Shown: piece after piece, positions 27,693-35,935 of the stretch
Position numbering within the stretch: position 1 is the stretch's first letter
Layout of the letters: each line of letters starts with the position of its first letter
Assembly: GCA_903919545.1 (NCBI GenBank)
Contig: CAIXIN010000162.1
Span: 1-35,935, forward strand
DNA length: 35,935 nucleotides
Direction of reading: 5' to 3'
Origin: an uncultured bacterium
GTDB lineage: Bacteria > Bacillota_I > Bacilli_A > Erysipelotrichales > Erysipelotrichaceae
Position numbers and translations under genes: made by a program
The notes under the pieces: generated by a model
Seen by the model: only the letters and a program-made list of their open reading frames with translations
The model's database searches: none
Told to the model about the DNA's origin: nothing

Positions 27693-30230
27693 TTATATGA
27701 CTTTAGCTAAGAATTTTTCTGGACTTAAATGATTGTTGATCCCATCGATCAAGTTGATAGAGTTACGCATATCATGAAGTAAGACACCTCCAACCAATCC
27801 ATCTTGAGTGAAGAAGTATCGAGCTGTAGCGTGTTTGAGATCATCGACGATATCGATCACATTGTATTTCTTATTAGGATCCTTACCTGGATCCCCTAAG
27901 GCAAAGAGTTCTGTTTCTAAACAATGCATGCTTACGATAGGTATGACCCCACAATAGGCTGTATTGTCTCCTACAGCGTTGGCTCCTGCGACTTTACCTT
28001 GCTCTAGTGCTTGAGGCCAGATCGCATAGTTTATACCACCAAACTCAACACAATCCCCTGCCGCATAGACATCAGGAATATTGGTTTCCATCTTCTCATT
28101 GACGACGATGGCTCTGTTTACTGTGACACCTATTTCTTTCGCGAGATCGACATTGGCCTTAACACCTGCAGAAACTACGATCAAGTCACCTTCGATGAAG
28201 CGACCATCGGCCAATAAGACCCCTTTTGCCCAATTGTTTTCAGCACTGATCTCAGTGATTTGAACAGCGGTATGAACTGCGATGTTTTGAGCTTCTACCA
28301 ATTTACGTAAACGAGATGAAGATACATCATCGAGTTGTCTTGTCATCAGCATAGGTGCCAATTCTAAGACAACGATTTCTAAACCTAGCTTTTTAAACTG
28401 CCAAGCCGCTTCTAAACCTAAGATACCTCCTCCTATGACGACAACTTTCTTGATCATAGGGATCAATTCTTTGATCTTATCCACATCTTTTGTATTTCTG
28501 ATGACTACCACGTTTTCATTGACACTGCCTTTGATCGGTGGGATAAAACATGAAGCTCCTGTCGTTAGGATCAATTTTGAATAAGATACACTAGAGCCAT
28601 CGCTTAACTCTACTGTTTTTTGAGTTGGATCGATCTTAATGGCTTTGATGCCTAAACGAAGATCGATGTCGTTTTCAACGTACCATTCTCTTTCTTTAAG
28701 TAAGAAACCTGTAGAATCATAGTCTCCCATGAAATCTTTCGTTAATTGAGGACGATTATAGGTAAGACGTTGTTCCTCAGAAAGAATCACGATCTTAGCT
28801 GTTGTATTTCTAATACGAATGGCTTCTGCTGCGTTGATGGCTGCTGCTCCAGCACCGATTAAAACGAAGGTCTCATCACTGTCTTGATGGAAAGTGGTCT
28901 CATTGTAGGGGATCTCTATAAACTGATCTGCAGGAGCTCCACAAACAGGACAAATATTAGGACGATTCTCAGAGATGATGATTTCTCCACATAAGATACA
29001 TTTCCACGCTCTTAAACGACCTTTAATTTGATCTCGTTCAAGTAGTTTCTTTCCGAATTCTTTACCCCATGCTTTCGCAATCGCTAACTTCTTTTCATCT
29101 GGATTAAATCGAATGCTTAATCCATCGACGACATCCATTCTTAGCATTCCTAAACGAGCGACGAGATTAGGTACCCCTTCACCGCTCCATCCATAAGATC
29201 CAAACACAGAAGCGAGCTTACCTCCATGAATAACAGGATATAAAACACTGGTAAGATCCCATAAAGGCTTTAAGGCATCTCCTAAGATAGTAGGTGTACC
29301 TAATAAGACCCCATCGGCGTAGAAGATTTCTCCTGCGACTTTTGCGATCGGTGTAGTAACCAAATCGAAACTTCTAACTTCAATATCCCCTGCTTCTTGT
29401 ATTCCTTCTTTGATGGCTTTAGCGAGTTTCTCAGTATAGCCATAGGAAGATACATAAGGCATGATGACGGTCTTACGTGTATTCGGATTGACGATGGTCG
29501 CCCAATCACGATAAGTCGCCATGATTTCAGGGATTCTGACATCTAGTACAGGTCCGTGACCTGGCGCAATCATCGTTAAAGGGAGATCCTGTATGCGATC
29601 TAAAGCTTTAAGCATGAAGCTTGGGAAAGGACCTAAGATCATATCATAATAATACTTAAGTGCTTCGTTGTAGTCATCAAGTGCACTTACTTTAGATAAG
29701 AGGACTTGATCAAAACTATAATGGGCCCCAAAAGAATCACAGGTAAACAAGACCCCGCTTTCTCTCACATAGGTATACATCGTATCTGGCCAATGTAGAT
29801 TAGGTGCCATGATGAACTCTAAAGTAAGACCTCCTAAATCTAAGGTCTCCCCTTCATTTACGATACGATAATCAAATTCCCCATTGACGATCTCTTTGAG
29901 ATATTCAATGGCTAAAGCAGTCCCAATGATTTGAATCTTAGGATTGAATTCTAAAAGCTTGACCACTGATCCACTATGATCAGGTTCTGTATGATTGACG
30001 ATGATATAATCAACATCTTTAGGATCTACCACTTCTCTGACCTTTTCGATGTATTGATCAAAAGTCTTTAGTTTAGCTGTCTCGATCAATGCAGTCTTTG
30101 AAGTGCCTTTTAAGACATAACTATTGTATGTAGTCCCAAACTTTGTTTCCATGATGATGTCAAAGACTCTTAGATCAGGATCTAATGCTCCAACCCAAGT
30201 TAATGTATTCGATAGTTTAAGTGATTTCAT
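27693..30230 (-). CDS. Multidomain flavodiiron protein: MBL-diiron + flavodoxin + short-spaced rubredoxin + NAD(P)H:rubredoxin oxidoreductase-like domain
   Basis: Diiron ligands 'HTEPDHSG', 'LHWPDTM', 'CDSFGAHY', 'APGHGPVL'; flavodoxin 'VIMPYVSSYGYTEKLA'; 'WKCILCGEIIISENRPNICPVCGAPADQF'; 'VLIGAGAAAINAAEAIR', 'VVIGGGILGLEAA', 'VYAAGDCVEF'. Confidence 0.95.
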   Translation of the reverse strand: MKSLKLSNTLTWVGALDPDLRVFDIIMETKFGTTYNSYVLKGTSKTALIETAKLKTFDQYIEKVREVVDPKDVDYIIVNHTEPDHSGSVVKLLEFNPKIQIIGTALAIEYLKEIVNGEFDYRIVNEGETLDLGGLTLEFIMAPNLHWPDTMYTYVRESGVLFTCDSFGAHYSFDQVLLSKVSALDDYNEALKYYYDMILGPFPSFMLKALDRIQDLPLTMIAPGHGPVLDVRIPEIMATYRDWATIVNPNTRKTVIMPYVSSYGYTEKLAKAIKEGIQEAGDIEVRSFDLVTTPIAKVAGEIFYADGVLLGTPTILGDALKPLWDLTSVLYPVIHGGKLASVFGSYGWSGEGVPNLVARLGMLRMDVVDGLSIRFNPDEKKLAIAKAWGKEFGKKLLERDQIKGRLRAWKCILCGEIIISENRPNICPVCGAPADQFIEIPYNETTFHQDSDETFVLIGAGAAAINAAEAIRIRNTTAKIVILSEEQRLTYNRPQLTKDFMGDYDSTGFLLKEREWYVENDIDLRLGIKAIKIDPTQKTVELSDGSSVSYSKLILTTGASCFIPPIKGSVNENVVVIRNTKDVDKIKELIPMIKKVVVIGGGILGLEAAWQFKKLGLEIVVLELAPMLMTRQLDDVSSSRLRKLVEAQNIAVHTAVQITEISAENNWAKGVLLADGRFIEGDLIVVSAGVKANVDLAKEIGVTVNRAIVVNEKMETNIPDVYAAGDCVEFGGINYAIWPQALEQGKVAGANAVGDNTAYCGVIPIVSMHCLETELFALGDPGKDPNKKYNVIDIVDDLKHATARYFFTQDGLVGGVLLHDMRNSINLIDGINNHLSPEKFLAKVI

Positions 30231-30407
30231 AATTCCTCCCGCTAATTTTTATTATAGCACCTTAGGTTTTTCATCTCATTAAACATAATCTATAAAATGA
30301 ATGCATTAGGTTAAACAATAATGACTTTCAACAATTATTTCGGTCATAGATTGATTAAACTTGAAATGAAGTGTTAGAATTCTACTGTACATTACAAAAG
30401 GACACAT

Positions 30408-31307
30408 ATGATAAACTTTAATGAATTGAAAAATTTAGATCTATCACATACCAAGGTCGTGATCACCGGAGCCAACAATGGTTTAGGTTTTGAGACCGCT
30501 CGTTATTTCGCAATAAATGGAGCACAAGTATTTATGACTTCTCGCTCTGAAGATAAAGGAAAAGCAGCTGTCCTTAAGATCAAAGAAGAAACGCCCAACG
30601 CAAATGTCGTTCTTATGTCTTTGGATCTAGCGAGCATAAAATCAATTGAAAATTTCTCACTTGAGATGCATAAGAAAAAAACTAAGATCGATATCCTTAT
30701 CAATAACGCAGGTATTATGGCTGTACCTTATGCCTTGACCGAAGATGGCTATGAAAGCCAAATCGGAGTCAATCATCTAGGACACTTCCGTTTAACAGCT
30801 CTCTTATGGGACTTGTTGAGTGATAAAGCACGCATCGTCAATCTCTCTAGTATGGCTCATAAACAAGGCAGTTTAAACTTCAAGAATTTTATGTATGAGA
30901 AAGGTGGTTACAGTTCATTTGGATCATATTCTAGATCTAAACTAAGCAATCTTGTGTATACCATAGCTTTAGGCAGACGTGTTGCCTTCTCTGGATCACA
31001 TATCGTTGTGGTTGCGGCTCACCCGGGTGTCGCAAAGACGGGACTTTTCGATACAGGAAAGCGTTCTAAGTTCATCCAGTTCTTCATCAATCTTTTCTTA
31101 GCTTCAGTTTCTTCCGCTGAAGATGGGGCTAAACCAACCATTATGGCCGCATTAGATCCACAAGCCATCTCAGGCAATTTTTACGGACCTGATAAGAAAA
31201 CCATGGTTAAGCTCGATACACCTAAGAAAATCGCTTTAAGTAAACAAGCCCAAGATGACTTATGGGCTTACTCAGTAGACATCACTAAGGTTACTTATCC
31301 TTTCTAA
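30408..31307 (+). CDS. Short-chain dehydrogenase/reductase (retinol-dehydrogenase-like)
   Basis: 'VVITGANNGLGFETARYFA', 'LINNAGIMAVP', 'SYSRSKLSN'. Confidence 0.93.
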   Translation: MINFNELKNLDLSHTKVVITGANNGLGFETARYFAINGAQVFMTSRSEDKGKAAVLKIKEETPNANVVLMSLDLASIKSIENFSLEMHKKKTKIDILINNAGIMAVPYALTEDGYESQIGVNHLGHFRLTALLWDLLSDKARIVNLSSMAHKQGSLNFKNFMYEKGGYSSFGSYSRSKLSNLVYTIALGRRVAFSGSHIVVVAAHPGVAKTGLFDTGKRSKFIQFFINLFLASVSSAEDGAKPTIMAALDPQAISGNFYGPDKKTMVKLDTPKKIALSKQAQDDLWAYSVDITKVTYPF

Positions 31308-31310
31308 ACT

Positions 31311-32141
31311 ATGAAACCAATAAAACATAAGAAAACGATGATCTTTCTGGCTTTATTGGTTTTTCTTTTTGCCTTATCGATTCTTCCAAACTTCACTATT
31401 GAGACAACTCAATATACTTTAGTGAATTCTAAACTACCCTCTTCTTTTGATGGATTCAAGATCGTTCAGATCTCAGATCTTCATAATGAGAATTTCGGGA
31501 GTAAGCAATCAATACTTATAGATAAGGTCATCTCACAAAAACCTGATGTGATTCTCATCACAGGAGATCTTATCGACAGTTCTCATCCTAATCTAGATTC
31601 TGTGATGGATTTGATCCATGGGATCAAAGATCTAGCACCAATCTATTTCGTAAGCGGAAATCATGAGAGCTGGATCGATCAAAGCCTGTATGATTCATTG
31701 AAGATGAATCTTAGTTCAGCTGGAGTCATCATTCTAGAAAATCAAGTTATTGATTTTAGAAATAGTGCCAATGAATCTATAAAGATTCTTGGATTAAATG
31801 AAAACTCATCACCTTCTTACGCACTTGAATTTATGATGAGCCAAGTTGAGGAAACAGATTTTACTTTATTACTTGCCCATCATCCAGAAAACTTTGAGCT
31901 TTATGTATCATATGCTTTAGATCTTGTTTTTTCAGGTCATGCCCATGGGGGACAAATGAGATTACCTCTCATAGGAGGCCTTATCGCTCCCGATCAAGGA
32001 TTCTTTCCTAAATATACACAAGGGTTAATACGCAAAGAAGAAACTACTATATGTATCAGTCGAGGACTAGGTAACAGTATCATTCCCATTCGATTCTTCA
32101 ATGGGCCAGAGCTCATCACATTGACTTTATATACATCCTAA
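31311..32141 (+). CDS. Membrane-anchored metallophosphoesterase (YkuE/YaeI-like)
   Basis: N-terminal TM; 'IVQISDLHNENFG', 'ITGDLIDS', 'VSGNHESW', 'LLAHHPENF', 'FSGHAHGGQMRLP'. Confidence 0.92.
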   Translation: MKPIKHKKTMIFLALLVFLFALSILPNFTIETTQYTLVNSKLPSSFDGFKIVQISDLHNENFGSKQSILIDKVISQKPDVILITGDLIDSSHPNLDSVMDLIHGIKDLAPIYFVSGNHESWIDQSLYDSLKMNLSSAGVIILENQVIDFRNSANESIKILGLNENSSPSYALEFMMSQVEETDFTLLLAHHPENFELYVSYALDLVFSGHAHGGQMRLPLIGGLIAPDQGFFPKYTQGLIRKEETTICISRGLGNSIIPIRFFNGPELITLTLYTS

Positions 32142-32188
32142 GTGATGATTTTTTTAATACTTTGTCAATAAGTTATTACATTATCATA

Positions 32189-32217
32189 TTGCACAAATGT
32201 AAGCGCTATGATACACT
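32189..32217 (+). promoter_or_regulatory. Promoter with cre-like element in the spacer
   Basis: TTGCAC-17 nt-TACACT with TG extension; spacer contains ATGTAAGCGCTATGA (32197-32211), 14/15 to the cre consensus WTGNAARCGNWWWCA. Confidence 0.45.
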
Positions 32218-32321
32218 TTAATCAAGTTAATAAGACTGTAAAGAAACAGAGAAACAGGCAAGGAAGTGACATTGCTTTTTTATTGTCGATTTACAGCTAA
32301 CTTAGGGAGGAATACATCATA

Positions 32322-34385
32322 ATGAAGAAGATTCAGGCTTTTATTAAGAATTCAAAACAGCTGTTTGTCTTGTCTTTGGTTGTTGTGATTGTGGCCAGCA
32401 TATTCGCCAACATGATCAATACCTCATTCTATTCTGTAGACGTCAAGCGCATCAGTTTTACGACTGAAAAAGGCGTCCTATCAGGATTACTGTACTTACC
32501 TAAAGGGGCCAGTGCAGATGATCCAAGAGCGACCATCGTTACTACACATGGTTACTTGAATTCAGCTGAAATGCAGGATGCTCCTGCGATCGAATTGTCG
32601 AAACGTGGTTATGTCGTTTTAGCACTCGATATGTATGAACAAGGTCATTCTATGAATAAGATAGATAAGACCAGTGGTTCTGCATTCTTCTCATTCTGGC
32701 CAACTGCTTTGTTTGATGCTGTTCAATACATCTATGCTCAACCATACGTTCTCAAAGATTTCAATGGGAATGGGATGATTGCAGTCAGCGGACATTCTAT
32801 GGGAGGCTACTCTTCTGTTATGGCCGTTGTTATGGATGAACAACAATACGCTACCACAGGGATCCGTAAGATCCATGCGAACTTATCTGTTGGCGCAGAT
32901 TTCTTAATGTCTGGTTATTTGGGCGTTGATGCTGCAACTGCCAATGCAATGTATGGACCACGCGTCAATGGGATCATCGCTGCTCATTTTGATGAATTCT
33001 TCTTTGATGGAAAAGCGTCTGCTGCTGGGGAATCAATGGTTTATAAGGACTATGTCCAAGAGATCGAAGGTAGAGCCTTCTTAGGTAATCCTTCAAGTCC
33101 TACCGCTGGTAAATGGTATACCTTACCTAATGGTGGAACACGCATCATCTATACGCCTTATGAAACACATCCTTGGAATCATTTCTCTGTTGAAACCACT
33201 GGAAATCAAATCGATTTCTATAATAAAGCTTTTGAATCCGCTAGATCTTCATCACTTATCATCTCTTCTGGTGCCAATCAAACTTGGTTCCTAAAAGAAA
33301 TCTTTGAATTCATTGCCTTATTAGCATTCTTCGTTATGTTTATGCCTTTGGCCAATCTACTCTTGACCAAGACAAAAGCTTTCGCTGGTTTAAATACTCC
33401 TACTGAAACTCTAGTTGCTGGTCCTAAGACTGGTGCTCAGAAAGCCCTCTACTGGCTCATTATCGCCTTTAGTGCTTTCTTCCCAGCTTACTTCTTCCCA
33501 ACCTTGATGGATAAACAAGCCGATGGCTTAGCACTTATTCAAAAAGGCGCAGAAGTCGTTATGGTGTTTGCTGTTGTTATGTTGATCATGACTTATGTCA
33601 AAGACAAAGGAAAGAGCTTCTCTAAGATCGGCGCTGCTGGTTTGGCTTTCTTTGGAGCCTTAACGATGCGTTATATGGCTACTGATGCTGGTAAACTATT
33701 TGTTTCAAGTGCTTGGTTCAATCAACCTACCACCAATCAAGTCGCTTATTGGGCCATCATGTGTGCTTTAGTTGCTGTTATGATCATCTCTATCATTCAC
33801 TTCTTCGATCGTAGCACCAACCCTGCTTTCGATTTCAGATCTTATGGGGTTTCCGTTACTTGTAAACAAGTCATGTTGGCTCTAGGCTTAGCCTTGACCT
33901 TATTGGCTGCTGGTTATGCATTATTGTATACCATCGACTATCTATTGGTCGTAGACTTCAGATTCTGGTCATGGGCTGTTAAGACCTTTGAAGTTTCCCA
34001 TGTGTTGTCTGCTCTACAATACGCTCCATTCTTCTTAGTCTATTACTTCTTTGTTTCTATCGCCATCAACCTCAATACCAACAATACTTATATCAATGGT
34101 TGGAAAGGCTACGCAGTTGCGATCTTCATGGTCGTAGGTGGCTTGGTTATTTGGATGTTTATGCAATATGGAAGCTTGTTTACGAATATGGTTGCTATGG
34201 AACCTGGACAATCGCTCAACAGTATCTTGTTGTTTGCGACCATCCCATCCTTGACCGTTGCAACGATCTATGCCAAACGTCTGTATAAGATGACTGGAAA
34301 TGTAATGACTGCTGCTTTCTTCAACACAGTACTCTTTACATTGATCACTGCTGCTAATACGATCGTCTATTCATTCTTGAAATAA
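32322..34385 (+). CDS. Alpha/beta hydrolase fused to a multi-pass transmembrane C-terminal domain
   Basis: N-terminal TM, 'VTTHGYLNSAEMQDAPAIELSKRGYVVLALDMYEQGHS', 'AVSGHSMGGYSSV', then about 8-9 hydrophobic segments from about residue 330; RBS GGGAGG upstream. Confidence 0.85.
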   Translation: MKKIQAFIKNSKQLFVLSLVVVIVASIFANMINTSFYSVDVKRISFTTEKGVLSGLLYLPKGASADDPRATIVTTHGYLNSAEMQDAPAIELSKRGYVVLALDMYEQGHSMNKIDKTSGSAFFSFWPTALFDAVQYIYAQPYVLKDFNGNGMIAVSGHSMGGYSSVMAVVMDEQQYATTGIRKIHANLSVGADFLMSGYLGVDAATANAMYGPRVNGIIAAHFDEFFFDGKASAAGESMVYKDYVQEIEGRAFLGNPSSPTAGKWYTLPNGGTRIIYTPYETHPWNHFSVETTGNQIDFYNKAFESARSSSLIISSGANQTWFLKEIFEFIALLAFFVMFMPLANLLLTKTKAFAGLNTPTETLVAGPKTGAQKALYWLIIAFSAFFPAYFFPTLMDKQADGLALIQKGAEVVMVFAVVMLIMTYVKDKGKSFSKIGAAGLAFFGALTMRYMATDAGKLFVSSAWFNQPTTNQVAYWAIMCALVAVMIISIIHFFDRSTNPAFDFRSYGVSVTCKQVMLALGLALTLLAAGYALLYTIDYLLVVDFRFWSWAVKTFEVSHVLSALQYAPFFLVYYFFVSIAINLNTNNTYINGWKGYAVAIFMVVGGLVIWMFMQYGSLFTNMVAMEPGQSLNSILLFATIPSLTVATIYAKRLYKMTGNVMTAAFFNTVLFTLITAANTIVYSFLK

Positions 34386-34400
34386 AAAGGCATATAATAT

Positions 34401-34432
34401 AAGCAAGCCTGCAGTGCAGGCTTGCTTTTTCT
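34401..34432 (+). terminator. Intrinsic terminator
   Basis: AAGCAAGCCTGCA-G-TGCAGGCTTGCTTTTT. Confidence 0.85.
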
Positions 34433-34447
34433 TAGAGCTCAGCTCTA
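34433..34447. repeat. Perfect inverted repeat TAGAGCT-C-AGCTCTA directly upstream of the glpK RBS
   Basis: Direct reading; 7-bp arms, followed by GATGGGAGACCTTATG. Confidence 0.45.
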
Positions 34448-34448
34448 G

Positions 34449-35935
<1,487 letters not shown>

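Noticed and set aside
22917-30703. Short ORFs 22917-23099, 23960-24193, 24423-24617, 25370-25552, 25757-25948, 26249-26440, 26989-27330, 28011-28217, 28081-28263, 29300-29542, 30503-30703
   Set aside because: Alternate-frame or antisense shadows of annotated genes; low-complexity translations without domain features.
32691-34288. ORFs 32691-32876 (-) and 34100-34288 (+)
   Set aside because: Lie within the 687-aa hydrolase gene in other frames.

Overview
This is a low-GC, Firmicutes/Tenericutes-like chromosomal segment using standard stops (TGA is used as a stop). It is densely packed with ordinary housekeeping and accessory genes. I found no CRISPR array, tRNA/rRNA, transposase, prophage or recognisable defence cassette. 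Gene content in order: GPH-type sugar symporter (partial), TetR regulator, ABC ATPase + large FtsX-like permease, FrnE/DsbA-like protein, cysteine-motif conserved protein, DUF3298-like and PstS-like lipoproteins, acyltransferase-3, gamma-carbonic anhydrase family protein, SPL-type radical SAM, alpha/beta hydrolase, P-type cation ATPase, 5'-nucleotidase, SRPBCC and two VOC proteins, ADP-ribosylglycohydrolase, RibBA, two tandem GntR/UTRA regulators (one frameshifted), glycerate kinase, hydrolase, metallophosphoesterase, MntP, FTR1-like permease, a multidomain flavodiiron/rubredoxin/NROR fusion, SDR, metallophosphoesterase, a membrane-anchored alpha/beta hydrolase with a multi-TM C-terminus, and glycerol kinase (partial). 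The most striking signals lie outside the ORF track. Two separate yybP-ykoY (Mn2+) riboswitch candidates, each with a mutually exclusive intrinsic terminator, precede the P-type ATPase (about 15441-15550) and mntP (about 26723-26833). GATC also appears strongly over-represented in the regions I counted by hand.
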